Assembly (NCBI GenBank): GCA_017871115.1
Contig: JAFCIZ010000006.1
Location: 1,798,001-1,862,000, forward strand
DNA: 64,000 nucleotides
Origin: Cunninghamella blakesleeana
Taxonomy: Eukaryota > Mucoromycota > Mucoromycetes > Mucorales > Cunninghamellaceae
Direction: 5' to 3'
The notes below the pieces were generated by a model. It saw only the letters and a list, made by a program, of their open reading frames with translations. It searched no databases and was not told the DNA's origin. Position 1 is the stretch's first letter. Each line of letters begins with the position of its first letter. Shown piece by piece: positions 38,458-51,600 of this stretch. The position numbers and the translations under genes are program-made.

Positions 38458-39899
38458 TTATTTTATTTGTTTTTTGAAAATTACCAAGTTGATCCTTAGA
38501 CATAGTAACAAACTCCGTCTTGTTTTCAATCGCATTGTTAGAAGTTGTCCTAAAAGTATCATTATCATTGTGATCTATAGCGGTAGTTTGCATTTGCATT
38601 GTTATTTCATCCATTGTATCACTATCATTATGTTTAATTATATATCCTGATACAGATTCACCAAACCCTTTCCAATAATTCCTAGTTGGCCCCCAATCAT
38701 AAGGCAATGGTCTGAAAGAAAGTATCGCAAAACGAAAGAGTGATATGTGAAACAACGCTTGAATAATTATTGGCGAATAGGCAAAATTATAAGAAGGTGG
38801 CCGTAAACCAATAGGCCTATTTTAAAAAGATATAAAATAAAAATCAGACCAATGAATTATAACTTATACTTTATATTCGCAAAACTAAAAAATAAAAACT
38901 CACTTATTATTTACGGTAGCACGATCTAATGGATTTTCTGGATCAGTCCACCATGTTAAATTAGCTTTTGTTAATCCTTGTTCATATTCTTCAGTCTTTT
39001 GTTCAGCTACTTCAGGCTATAAGTAAAATATAAAATATATAAAAAAATTACAAGTAATGAATAATTGTTTTATTTTAAAATATACCCATAGTTATTAATA
39101 TTCATATATACCGAAGAAATTACTTTTTCAACAAATGGGACTACACTCCATTGAGCAGAATCATGTATAATTGCTTGTCTTTTTATTTGGGGCTCAGTTT
39201 TTTCGTAATCTTTAGTTAAAATTGCTCGGCGTTCTAATTAAAAAGAAAAAAAGCATTTATTTTACTACAAGTATAATAGAAAACACTTAAATATTTAAAG
39301 ACAATGATAATATTTACCTTCAAAAGTATCATCCAAGTTAGCATCAACTGTATCTGAAGATAGGCTTTGGTGTTTTTGTTGTTGCTGTTGTTGTTCAGAA
39401 GTATATATATTTTCAAAAGAGCTAGACTGTGCCCAAGGAAACTCGCTCACCTATTTAAACACGATAGTGAGAAAAAAAAATTAATATTAGAAACAAAGTT
39501 ATATACACATATATGCATATTTATTATTTAATATTTATACTAGCTTCTTACATCATCCGAATCTGAATCAGCGTTTCCAGAAAATACGTAATCTGCAGCT
39601 CTTTCGACATTGTTATTATATCGCTAGATAAAAATCGTAAAAAATAAAGTAAAATGAATAAAAGTTAGCATAAAATAGCAGTTTTCGATAAGGTTGATAT
39701 TATATATGTACTGATACAAAAAAATATACTCCATCTTAATTTAATATATTCTGTTATAACGTACGTTCAGTGCTTTAATTGCTTTTTTACGGTCAATGCC
39801 CTACTTGAAAAAATTATAATAGATAAAATAGACTAGAATTAAAACTACTATTTAACAGACTAGCGCACACTAATATATTTAACATATTGTATTATCTAT

Positions 39900-39930
<31 letters not shown>

Positions 39931-40030
39931 CTCATTTATTTATTCTATGTAATAATCAATAATAACAATACCAACTTACCAACATTTCCAGTTGAGAAAC
40001 TGCATCTTCGATGCTAGATTCTGTTGCCAT
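35108..40030 (-). CDS. UBP2/USP25/28-like ubiquitin protease homologue, probably catalytically dead
   Basis: Fifteen exons in phase: 40030..39980, 39800..39765, 39623..39552, 39450..39318, 39233..39112, 39016..38904, 38816..38485, 38387..38244, 38147..38048, 37939..37317, 37205..36853, 36736..36258, 36141..36063, 35959..35582 and 35494..35108. They give 1133 residues. A UBA-like domain (about 12-45, GIDRKKAIKALNRYNNNVER) is followed by Gln-rich linker and a USP fold split by a long helical insert (about 480-575), then an extended helical C-terminus, the layout of UBP2 and USP25/28. The Cys box, normally G-N-T-C-Y, reads Y-N-F-A188-Y before SPIIIQALFHI. The His box is intact (GTGH618YWAYIF). 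The third triad position, usually Asn/Asp in a YND motif, is Cys647 (WFCD). With nucleophile and third residue gone, it should bind but not cleave ubiquitin. Confidence 0.88.
39897..39944. repeat. ATTT tetranucleotide microsatellite in an intron
   Basis: Roughly eight perfect TTTA units followed by a short interrupted tail, lying in intron 1 (39979..39801) of the UBP2/USP25/28-like gene. Confidence 0.85.
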
Positions 40031-40240
40031 AAGTATAGATAACTAGTTATTACTATTTTTATTTTTATTTTTAAAAAAATAAAGAGGTAAAAAGGTGAAA
40101 AGATTTCGATTTTTTAAAAATTTATGTAAATTTTTTTGGAGTTCCGCCATTATTTTAAAAAAATTCGTCATAAAATTTTTTCCTTTTCTTTTTCTTTCTA
40201 TTCCTTTTTTTAAACTAGAAAATAAAGTTTGAATAACAAT

Positions 40241-41934
40241 ATGAAAAAAAAGAAAGTAAGCATTAGTTTTAATATGCGACCTATTATCATTGTCTTTATT
40301 TTTATTATCATTAGTATTTTATTTATTTTATGAAATAAAAAAAAAAATAAAAAATAGTATAGCTTACCAAAAATACATCCTTTATCTTATCATAAACTAA
40401 CAGCTCACTCTCTCCAAAACAATGATTATATAGGTTTTATTGATGGGTAAAAGTGGATCTGGAAAAACTTCCATGCGTTCTATTATTTTTAGTAACTATA
40501 TTGCTCGAGATACAAGACGATTGGGTGCTACAAGTAATACTTGAAAACATTTTATTTATAAATATAAAAAAGTTTCTACAAATATTTATATCACTCGATT
40601 TTTTTATTTTTTAATACTTTTTATAGTCGATGTGGAACACTCTAATGTAAAATTCTTGGGTAACCTTGTATTAAACCTATGGGACTGTGGAGGGTAAAGT
40701 AAATAGCGATGAAAAGGAAGAAAAAAAAAGAAAAGAAAATCATATTTAAAAAAGAAAAAAAAGTGTTAATACATATTTTATTATTATCATTGGTAGTCAA
40801 GAAGCATTTATGGAAAATTATTTTGCATCACAAAGAGATCGGATATTTAAGAACGTTGAAGTGCTTATATATGTGTTTGATGTAGAAAGTAGAGACTGGG
40901 AAAAGGATTTGCATTATTATCAATCATGTTTAGATGCAATATTAGCGAATTCGAAGGAAGCTCGAATATTCTGTCTTATTCATAAAATGGATCTTGTACC
41001 AGAACATCAACGTAACGAAGTAATAAATGATAATCAATTTACTTTTCGATGTAAAAACATGAAATCAAAGATAATTTATTAATTTCATTTATCCTTTTTC
41101 AAATATATATACTATATAGATATTTAATGGAAGATTACAAGAGCTACGTAAACGATCTGAACCTTTACATATTGAAGGTTATTGTACATCTATTTGGGAT
41201 GAAACTTTATATGCAGTAAGATCATTTATATATATATACATAAATAAATAATAATATATAGATGCATAATGATATTATTTATTTTTTTGGTATTTCTTAT
41301 CGTCGCTTTTTTTTTTTTTTTTTTTATAGGCATGGTCTCAGATTGTTCATTGTTTAATTCCCAACATTCGTACATTGGAGTCCCATCTTGATAATTTTTG
41401 TAGAATTTGTGACGCTGATGAAGTCGTATTATTTGAACGGACTACCTTTTTGGTAATTGCTAACGCCGCTACCATTAAACATCAAGATCTCCATCGCTTT
41501 GAAAAAATTAGTAATATCATAAAACAATTTAATTTAGGTTGCAGGTAATAATAAAAAAAGAAACGAGACGTATCAAATCGAAAAAAGGTACACATTTATA
41601 ATATATAACTTATTACTTATTTCATTGCATTTTTATATATTTATTTCATATAGTCGATCACAAACCAGATTCAAAAGCATGGAAATTCGAGGAAGTTCAT
41701 TCACCGCGTTTATTGATGTACTTACAAACAACACCTATGCAATGATTATAATGTCTGATCCTCATATTCGTAAGTGATTTAAATTACATCTACATGTTCG
41801 TGTGTCTATCTATTCATATTCATAACGGTGATGGTTTGATTAATTTTATTTATGTATATATAGAATCTGCTGCTACGCTACTTAACATTGCAGCTGCTAA
41901 AAAGCATTTTGAAAAATTGGAAGGTCCCCAATAA
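40241..41934 (+). CDS. GTR1: Rag-family small GTPase GTR1/RagA
   Basis: Eight exons: 40241..40255, 40434..40533, 40627..40693, 40797..41019, 41120..41215, 41330..41544, 41654..41769 and 41864..41934. In phase, 300 residues. Gtr1 pairs with Gtr2 on the vacuole/lysosome and relays amino-acid sufficiency to TORC1. The G1 loop is [13 protein letters not shown]. Switch regions include RRLGATIDVEHS and [15 protein letters not shown], and G4 is the family-typical HKMDL. The C-terminal roadblock-like domain shows [23 protein letters not shown] and [20 protein letters not shown]. Sequence features match RagA/Gtr1, not RagC/Gtr2. The first coding exon has only five codons (MKKKK) before a 178-nt intron. 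Confidence 0.97.
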
Positions 41935-42519
41935 TCATTTCAATCAAGTTACCCATTTATACTTTTTTATATGTATTTTTTTTAAAAAAAAGACTGATTT
42001 TTCCCTTTACACTCTATATATATAACAAATTCGCAGAAACTGAAAAATCAACAGCCATTTTTGTATCTTATATTTTTATACTACATTATTATGAATATTA
42101 AAAAATAAAAAACGAGGTATAAACTATTTGAATTATGATTTAATGTAAACTATAAAAATTATTTTGCTCTCACTTTCAATATAATAGTTACAAAAAGAAA
42201 GGAAAGCACACTTTCTTCAACGACGCCTTACATATTTTAATTTTTCTTTTTTAACTTTTGGTGTCCATATATATATAAATTATAATAATAATATGTTTTA
42301 ACTTAAATAAAACTATTAAAAAAAAAAAATGAAAATAATATTGATCATAGTTATGTAATGAGTACAATAGAATAAAAATATTTTAATTATAAAAAGAATA
42401 ATTCTCCTCAAACAGAAAAAACTAACGGAGTTTAAATGATGATCACTTTTATTTTTTTTAACAACCTAATTTTTTTTTCTCCACTTCTTTACACTCTTTT
42501 ATATTTTATTTTTTTAATT
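41935..42519. other. Intergenic region, no gene seen
   Basis: Lies between two plus-strand genes. A TTTTTTT-AAAAAAA switch lies at about 41977-41992. The in-frame ATG at 42436 upstream of the next gene would add a T-rich hydrophobic stretch, and I treat it as leader. Confidence 0.5.
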
Positions 42520-43918
42520 ATGATTTTGTTACAATCAAGAATTATTAATAGATCTATTTTAAAATCATCTAGACTTTATAAATTAGATAACACATTACAA
42601 TATAAATATTTTAGTGATCAGCCTTTTCCTTCCCCATACCCCAACCGACCCGTGGTTGACCATAAAAAGGAACAAAACATTGAAGAGACTGGACTTAGTA
42701 ATAACAATGCTTTACAAAATTGGAATCCAAAAGATAACAATAATAATGATAACTATATATCTATAGACAACACTTTGGATAAATTAAAAACAAATCCTTC
42801 AACAACTAATACCTTACAACCATCTTATAATAGACAGCATCATTTTGATACCTATCGACTCTTGGAAGCTCTAGAAAAACAAGGTTTTACCCGCAGTCAA
42901 GCAGAAGTAGTTATGAAAGGAATCAAATATAAATTACGGGAAAGGTAAAGATAATAATAAAGATTTCTTTGATTTATTTTTTCTCTAAACCCAAGCGTCA
43001 ATAATATCAAAATTTATATTTTTTTAAAAAAAACACTAATATATATATATATATATATATTGTTTATTCGTTTATTCGTCTATTCGTTTATTATTATAGT
43101 ACAGCGTTATTAAGGAAACAATTATTACTTCGATCAGATCTAGAAAATGTAATAGCAATATAATGGAAAAAAAATTGATATATTTATATATATACATATA
43201 TGTGTGTGTGTGTGCCAATAACAACGACAACAAAAAAATTAAAGATGAACAAGAGAAAAAGAAGAATTAAATATGAAAAATGATATTTATATATGAAATA
43301 TATATATAGGAATCCTATTTATTTAAAGCAGAGTTATCAGAGTTAAGAACAGAAATCCAAGTGATGCGCCGAAATGATACACAAATGTTACAAACGGAAG
43401 CAGCAATGATCACAAGGGAAGTAGAAGCTTTAGCACAACGGTTAAGAGAAGACGTATCAACTATGAAGAATGAAGTAACATTAGATATGAATAACAGAAA
43501 AAATGAAACACAAGAGGAACAAAAAGCAATCGATATGAAAATCCAAGAAATTAATAACAAATTTACAGTACAAATGGGTGAAGTAAGAACTGAATTAGAA
43601 GCCGTAAGATGGGAAACTATTTGGAAAGGAATGGGTAATAAATATAAATAAATATAAAAATAATACTTAATAAAATAATATAATATAAATATGATATGGC
43701 ATGGAACTAAATAGAATAATATTGGTCTTGATCTGTATTACTATTATTTAGCTGGTGTTGTTGGAGCTGGAATGGGTATTGCTACATTAGGGTATATTTT
43801 GACAAAATTTGCTGATAGACAGGCTGAGGCAGCAAGATTAGAAAAATTAAAAAAGAAAAAACTACTTAAAGAAGAAGCTCGACAATCTGGTGCCGCTGAT
43901 ATGGAAGTTATATATTAA
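42520..43918 (+). CDS. CCDC90/MCUR1-like mitochondrial coiled-coil protein (DUF1640)
   Basis: Four exons, 42520..42944, 43100..43148, 43310..43634 and 43752..43918, in phase, 321 residues. I start at 42520 because MILLQSRIINRSILKSSRLYKL is a good mitochondrial presequence (basic, no acids, amphipathic); an upstream ATG at 42436 is possible but adds poly-T-coded hydrophobics. The family core follows: HFDTYRLLEALEKQGFTRSQAEVVMKGI, a long coiled coil with RRNDTQMLQTE, RVREDVSTMKNEV-type heptads and IQEINNKF, then RTELEAVRWETIWKGMG and one C-terminal membrane helix (VVGAGMGIATLGYILTKF). Such proteins sit in the inner mitochondrial membrane with a matrix coiled coil; yeast Fmp32 and human CCDC90A/B are members. 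The fine function (calcium uptake or respiratory assembly) is not resolvable here. Confidence 0.9.
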
Positions 43919-44194
43919 CTTGTATATTTAACTATTTTTTTTTTAACTGTATAATTAATTTCTATATATATAATAAAATAAAATAAAATAATCTTTTAAA
44001 TATAATTACCGTTTGAGCTAAGGAGAACAACCGGGTTTTTTTTTTTTGATAAAAAGAACTAGTTAGATAAAATTAAAAATATAAAATGACTAAAATATAT
44101 AGTATTAATATCAAGCAATTTTATTTTTTTAAAAAAAAAATAATCTTTTTCTTTTTCTCTTTCTTTTTATAACTTTATTCGTTAAAAAAATAGA

Positions 44195-44982
44195 ATGCAC
44201 TATTCTTCACTTCAGCGTTCCTGTTCATTGCCTTTATTCTCTAACTCAACTCCAACTATCACCCGTACACAACTCAGCTCAATAAATTCTTTTTCATTAT
44301 TTGAAGCAGAACATAATTCATTTAAACAATCTATGATTAATAGAACATTTAATCGCTCTAAACAATGGAAAGAATATGATAATGATGAATTGGTCCTCAA
44401 TCCACTTACAAAATCAAATTTAGAATACCATAAAACAATAGTAAGCTTAAAATAATCGGAGTTAAAAAACTATACGTTTTATCTGATTAATTTTTTTTTT
44501 GGTTCTTTCTTCTCCAAAACAATTTTTCTTTTTTAAAACAATATTATTACTATAGTTTCCCTCCAGTCAAGATAATAAAATAAACTATGTAGATTCATTT
44601 ATTAAACAGCAAAAGGCATTATTTGAATATGAAATTGAATCGCAACGTAAAATAAAAGAAGAAATCCAGTCTATGGTTTCTTTTGGTAATTCAGTCAATA
44701 GTCAAAAAGTTAATCAAGAACAAGAATGGATAAACTGTTCAAATATAAACGATTCTAAACTTTCAATAAAAAACTGTAATAAAATAAATCAAGATCATTC
44801 TCTTGACAATAATAATAGAGAAGCAACTAGTTCTTATCATGATTTAACTAAGATATATATTGAAAAATCAGAAAAAATAATAACCAGTAAAGTAAAAAAC
44901 ATATCAATTATTAAAAATAAATGTTTACGAACTTTATCACGATGGATGAAGCCTAAGCAACAACAGAAGAAAAATAACAATT

Positions 44983-45016
<34 letters not shown>

Positions 45017-45836
45017 AACTACTTTAAAAGATTGCAATAATATAAAAATAATCATATCGCCTTCGCCTTCGCCTTCGCCTTCGCCCCAATATTTTGAAAA
45101 AGAAAATCAAATACACCCATCAACATCAACGGATGCATCCAAAATAAATAGACGTACATCATGGTCAATAAAAACGCCTTATGAAGAATATAAAGAAAAG
45201 AAAAAAATAACCGTGGATCATGATTTATTAAACGTTAAAAATGGTAACCAAAGTAATATTACACAACAAACCTTATGTCATTCCCAATTTGGGTCAAAGA
45301 CTTCTTCCTCTTCTTCCCCCATTTTAAATCATCCTCCTTCAACAACAATATTAGATTCGACTTCAGATTCTCAAGCTTCTACCCTGCATATAAATGAGCA
45401 TTTTTTACCACCGTCATCATCTTCCTCTTCTCTTTCTTCCACTTGTTTAATAGCCAAACCAAGCCTTAATAATAGTAATAAAAACTCTAGTTTTTCTTTT
45501 TTATTACAACAAACTTTAACAAGCGCAAAAAAATTGACACCGCGGAAATCATCAAATAAAAATAAAAATCATATAAAACCTTATATCACCACTCCTATAA
45601 ATCAATTTCATAATGGTGATCATCAAGATGATGATAATGAAATGAATATATCTGTACTAACTCAAAACAATAATAATAATAAAAGCACCCATTTTGAAGA
45701 AATTTATTCACCAAAACTAAAATCATTTAATGAAGAAGAAATAGCATCCTCAGTTATGAAAAACTCTAGTTTAGCTGACTTTCGGTTCCCAAAAATGGAC
45801 CCTATCCAAGTTTTAGAGAACACCACCCGTTTTTAA
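44195..45836 (+). CDS. Orphan low-complexity protein, 508 aa
   Basis: Two exons, 44195..44440 and 44556..45836, phase 0, 508 residues; unrecognised. A short coiled region spans the junction (about 85-120, FIKQQKALFEYEIESQRKIKEE). The remainder is disordered, with poly-Asn (AAT repeat at about 44985-45014), an SP dipeptide repeat from TCGCCT units (45057-45085), several Ser runs and basic KLTPRKSS-like patches that suit proline-directed or basophilic kinases. It ends with a conserved-looking block, SLADFRFPKMDPIQVLENTTRF, which may be a docking peptide. The gene model rests on consistent phase and consensus GT-AG sites. No function proposed. Confidence 0.68.
45057..45085. repeat. TCGCCT hexanucleotide coding repeat
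   Basis: More than four tandem copies of TCGCCT, encoding alternating Ser and Pro. It is conspicuously GC-rich for its surroundings. Confidence 0.85.
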
Positions 45837-46209
45837 AAATATGGTCAATCCATCAATCACTTTACAATCTTTTTAACTGAGTTTATTAGTTTTAACTGAT
45901 CTACAGTATTTTTTATTTTATTTTATTTTATTTTGTTTAATTATCATTATTATTACGTATTATTCTTTTATTTTATAACTATTATTCTAATCATTTTTAA
46001 TTATTATTACCAACTACTTTATTATTTAACAAGCTGTATAGTTTATATTTTTTTTAAAAAATTATAAAATTAAAAAAATTGAAACCCAGTTAAAATTTAA
46101 AAATTTAAAAATTCGATTTCCAAATTTTCTTTTCTCTTTTCTTTTTTGATTTTTTTTTTTAGACTTCATCTTTAACAAACTTCTTTATTCATTCTTTATA
46201 TATAACACA
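45837..46209. other. Intergenic region, no gene seen
   Basis: AT-rich spacer between two plus-strand genes, with a TC-rich stretch (about 46128-46165) shortly before the transporter start, in the position expected of a fungal core promoter. Confidence 0.55.
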
Positions 46210-47493
46210 ATGTCCGTCTATCATTCTCGGAGGACGTTTTCAAAGAAGGATATTCTACCAACTTCAGTACCAAATGGAAAATCAAAAGGTATTAATTTAT
46301 TATTACTATTATTTACCCTTTTTAAGATATATATATATGTAAATACAAATCATTTTTTTTAATTTATATCTTTATGTATATATGTATATTATATTATATA
46401 TATATTTGTAAAAAATCAAATATTTAAAATATAAAAAAAAATAGTTGAACCATTAATATTTGGACTGACACGTAAACAACTCTCGCTTATTATTTTGGTT
46501 GTTCAAAATAGTACACTTGTTTTGATGATGCGTTACTCTCGGATTGTACAAAAACCTGGTCAACCAATGTATATTGCCTCAACAGCTGTCTTTCTTGCAG
46601 AAGTATTGAAAATCATTGCTTGTTTGATAGTTATGCGGCACCAACAACCTTCCTGGTCCCGATTTATTGATTTTCTTAAAACAGAAATCCTCTTTAGACC
46701 TAGTGAAACCTTGAAAATGTTAATACCTTCTGGATTATATGCTTTACAAAATAATTTACTCTATGTGGCCCTAAGTAATTTAGAAGCTGCCACGTTTCAA
46801 GTAACTTATCAGATGAAAATTTTATCAACAGCTATATTTTCAGTGGTACTTTTAGGACGATCATTACAACGGGATAAATGGATTGCACTTATATTACTAA
46901 TGATTGGGGTAACAATGGTTCAATCCCAAAGTATGGCAGCTTCATCATCATCTACTACTACTACAAATGACAGTAATATCAATGGAAATACTAATGATAA
47001 CAATAATCAGTTGGCCAATCAATCACCTTTTATTGGATTAATAGCAGTTATTACAAGCTGTATATCATCAGGTTTTGCTGGTTGTTATTTTGAAAAAATT
47101 CTTAAAACATCAGATACATCCATGTGGGTAAGAAATATTCAATTAGGGATTTCCGGTGCCTTTTTTTCACTTATCGGTATGTTGATGTATGATATGCAAC
47201 CTATTAGAGAAGGTGGTATGTTACAAGGATACGATGGTTTGACATGGATTGTAGTAGCAAATCAAGCATTGGGTGGATTATTGGTTGCTATAGTAGTGAA
47301 ATATGCTGATAATATATTAAAAGGGTTTGCTACAAGTTTATCAATTATTGTTTCCGGGGTAATTAGCTTTTATCTTTTCAATTTTCAACCTACTTTACCT
47401 TTTGTCTTGGGTGCTTTTATTGTTATGATCTCTTCTTATTTATATGGTATTGATTTTTCTAAAAAGTTTGGTGGTGCTGTTAAACCTCATTAA
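46210..47493 (+). CDS. UDP-galactose-type nucleotide-sugar transporter (SLC35A / Gms1 family)
   Basis: Two exons, 46210..46288 and 46445..47493, in phase, 375 residues. SLC35A proteins exchange UDP-galactose or related nucleotide sugars for UMP across the Golgi membrane. About ten hydrophobic segments are visible. Family marks include VQNSTLVLMMRYSR, ASTAVFLAEVLKI, LYALQNNLLYVALSNLEAATFQVTYQMKI, SGFAGCYFEKILK, NQALGGLLVAIVVKYADNILKGFATS and SGVISFYLFNF. The central loop between helices (about 165-190) carries an Asn/Thr-rich insertion. The closest described fungal relative is fission yeast gms1. UDP-galactose is the most likely cargo, but UDP-GlcNAc or CMP-sugar specificity cannot be excluded by reading. 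Confidence 0.92.
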
Positions 47494-48694
47494 TTATTTT
47501 TATTTATTTATTTAATATAATTTTTTTTTTTCTTATCATATTATTACTACTATTATTATTATTTTATTTGCTTTACTCATGTTACTTCATATTAATTACT
47601 ATATTTTTTATTTTTTATTATTTTGTTATAATCATTATTATTATTATTGTTTGCATTGATTATTATTACTACTATTATATATACATGTTAATTGTTAGAT
47701 TTTATATGCCTTTATTAAAAGAAGCATCCTTTTCATAGTTTGCTGATTGTTTTATTAAAAAAATTACATACTCATATTATATATTAAAATAATATACAGA
47801 AACATATATTCTGTTCCTTTATATTTATTATATTTGAATTGATTTATTTTTAGAAATAACAATTTTATTGCATGAAAAAACTATTAATGCTAATGATAAT
47901 AGTAACAAAACCAATGAATCTAAATTGATCAATAATAACAAAACCATTCGCTCAATAAGAATATTTTTAGTAACTCTAGGGTCAAACTTAGGAGTTAGTA
48001 GAAAAAAAAAGAGAGAGAGATTGATTTTATTAAAGATGTCGTATAATTAATTATTTATATATTGAAACGATATTTAATTTCTGATAATAATTGAATGACG
48101 ACATTCTTCTAATAAAGGAATGGAACTTTATTAATAAACATAGTTAACAATAAAACAATATAAATAAATAAAATAAAGTAAAGTAAATAGTAATATAATA
48201 ATAAAAAGTAAATATCATAAATGTAGAACGAATGTATATAAATCAATAAAAAAGATGGTACTGTGTAAACACTGCAACCAAAAATTATTATAAAAAAGAC
48301 TAAAAATAATAAATAAAATATAAACAAAAAATAGTAAATATATAGATATAAAAAATAAGAATATATATAAAAAAAAAATAAGGTATCATAAAAAACCTCT
48401 TAATAATTATAAAGATCATAATAGTAAAAATAATAACGATAGTATTGTAATGATAGCAAGTGTAGTAGAATAATAGAATAATAATAGTAATAGTAGTAGT
48501 AGTAATAATAATAATAATAATAATTGTAATAATAACATAATCTTTTTTTTTTTTTTTTTTTTTAATATAGATTTTTTTAATATTAATTTTTTTAATGATT
48601 TTTTTTTTAATAAAAAAAATTTTTTAATTTTTTAATTTTTTAATTTTTTTTTTATTTTATTTGATATTTATAAATTATTTATTTATTTATTTAT
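47494..48694. other. Intergenic region, no gene seen
   Basis: A 1.2 kb convergent spacer with TAA/ATT repeats (about 48496-48527) and a poly-T run (48542-48563). A 60-codon frame at 47868-48050 shows no domain. The right end has a run of TTTTTAATTTTTTAA-like repeats (about 48600-48650). Confidence 0.6.
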
Positions 48695-51600
48695 TTACCA
48701 ATGAGTAGCTAAATCCGATTCTTTTAGTACTTGAGAATGAATATGTAAGGGAAGAGATTTCCATTTTTGATACCATTTCTGATTAAATAAATAAGGACGA
48801 GATGGAAATGGAGAAGAGATTTTATTAGTAGCAGTAGTAGCAGTAGTAGCAGTAGTAGTTGTTGTATTTGTAGCAGTATTGACCAAACCATTATTATTAT
48901 CATTATCGTCTTGTTGGAGTCTTTGACGCTTTTGTCTTATATCCAATTGATTATTATTTTTTTTACTTTTTTTCCTTTTTTTTTGTTGTAAATATTCATA
49001 TTGTAATTCTAGCATTTGACGAATTGTTTGCCCAGCTAAACCAAATAAACTACTAACCCTATGATGTTGATGATGTTGAGAAGGAATAAATTCATAAGCC
49101 AATACTCTTTTTTTCGTTGCTACATACAAATAACGTCCATCTTGAGACCATTGTATTCCATTAATTTTAGCTAGAATACGTAACCGACGATCTTTTTCAC
49201 CTCTAAATGCAACCATTGTCATTTCATGTCTTGCTTTTAAATGTTGGGTATGATAAGCTGAATAATGATGATCCATTCCCCTCCCCTCGCCTTCTTCTTC
49301 CCCTTCTATACTTGTATTGATACAATAAGCATTACATATATGCTCACGTACTTTGGTTGTTTGTTTATCAAAATCATAAATATTACAATAATCTGTCGAT
49401 GATGTAGTAGTGGCTGGTTTCTTCTTTTCATTAGTTGTTAGAGTAGTGATATCTAAAGCTTGAGTAAGATCTACAGTATGAAAATATCCATATCTATTGG
49501 CAAATGCAAGCACTCCATCTAAATAAGGATGGAATTTAATTCCATATGTATAACCAGCTGTATCAATTGAATATAAAATATCGTGAGTCGAAGCACGCCA
49601 GACTAAAACACGATAATGGGTATCCGATGTATGAGCAAAATATTCTGAACTATGATTCCAAACCACATGCTGAGAAGAGTAAGGTACCATAACTTGATTA
49701 TATAAATCACTGCTGTTGTTGATGTTGTCGTTATTATCATTATTATTATTACTATTATTATTATTATTATTAGTATTAGTATTAGCATTACTATTATTAC
49801 TATTATTATAGTAGTCATTGTTGTTGTGAAGATAGCTATTATCATTACTATTACTGCTACTATGACCATCTATATTATTATTATTATTATTATTATCTCT
49901 GATTGAATGAGCATGCCCTTCCATTTCAGATTCTAATATAGCTGTTGTTGTTGATACAACTTCAGGTTGAAGTAATTTTGTTGGAATAAGTAGTTTTACA
50001 GGTTCACCAAATGAAATCACACGATCGTCAACAGTCATATGATCCATATCTTCCACTACCATAGAAGAAGATGAAGATGAAAGAGATGAATAAGAAGAAG
50101 AATTATTTAAATGAGATGAATGTTGATGATGATAAATATTAATTAAAAAAATAAAATTGTCGTCTCCAACACAAACTAATTTTTTTCCATCAGGACTAAC
50201 TTTAGCGTCATTAATAGGTACATGATCAAACGACCTTAAATGAGCATATAATTGCGCTGTAGCAGTATTACATATTGATGATGGAATTGGTGTTGATGCC
50301 ATGTTAACTGAATTATCGTGCCGTTGATGTTGGTGTTGTTTTTCAAGACACTGATGATGTGATGGTAACTTATAGACAAGGATCCCAGCCTCGTTCATAC
50401 AAGCAAATAAAAAATAATCATATTCATCTTGAAGATTATTTTCATCATCCTCATCGTCGACTCTATCAGTTGGTGTTGTTGCTGTTGATCGTTTCCATCT
50501 TACAATTTGAATAGCATTTGTCATTAACATAATATTATCTTTTCCTTTAAATTTTGTCCCCCATATTTTGAACGGTTGGTCTTTATTCATACAACAATAT
50601 AATTCAAATTCACCTTCTAATCCACCTATTGCCATATACCCATATTTATGTTCTAAACAAAGTGGTTCAAATCCAAGACCAGCATAAGCATTCTGATATC
50701 CAGACGGTGGTGTAAATTCTGATCTTTTAATATATTTTGTATAAGGAATGAATTTAGATATACATTGATTTACATTAGCAGCCAATCCTCTTTTTCCAAA
50801 AGTAATGTCATTTATTGTAGGTGTTGAAGTAGGCAATATAGTTGAAGTTGATGATGAAGAAGATAATCTTCTTAAAGAAACTGATATATGAGTAGAATAG
50901 AATTTAGAACCTTCAGATGAAGAAGAGGAAGGTGATGAATACTGAGGAGGTTTCGATGATGATGGTGTAGGAATTTCTTGGAAACTGTCTTTTGGATGAA
51001 ATGGAAATGTATGAGTGGGGGTAGATTCACTATCAATCCACGTAGTAGTATGTTTAGAATGGTGATTACTTGTATTAATATTCTTTTTGTTTTTATTAAC
51101 TCTATATGCATCTTTTGTATTAGTAGTAATAGAAGAAGAAGAAGAAGAAGTTGATGGTGACGATGTTGTCCAAGGTCTACCACATTCAATAATACGATCA
51201 CGATATATACCATAAAGTTTATCGCTTGAAGCATAATTAGTAGGGACTAAACACAAAGCATTTGCTGATTGATCATGGTTAGTTGTCGTAGAAGAACAAG
51301 GTAACTGTTTTGGCCAGCCTTTTTCTTTTCTCCAAAAACTAGAAGGTTTATTATTATTCCATGAAGCTAATGAATCAAGGTGCAAGAGTCGGCGCTGTTT
51401 TTTCTTTATAAAATATGTCAAACGCATATCGTTTGATTCCCAAGTAAAATCATTCGTACTATATGGATCTTCATCCCACATATCAAAATATGGTTGCTGC
51501 TGATGTTGTTGTTGTTGTTGCTGTTCTTGAGCAGTATTATTATCATTGATTGTATCGGAAAGTTCAGAAGCTATACTATCAGCATCGTCGCGATCTCTAT

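Noticed and set aside
47868..48050. 60-codon frame after the sugar transporter
   Set aside because: Asn/Lys-rich chance frame with no recognisable features.
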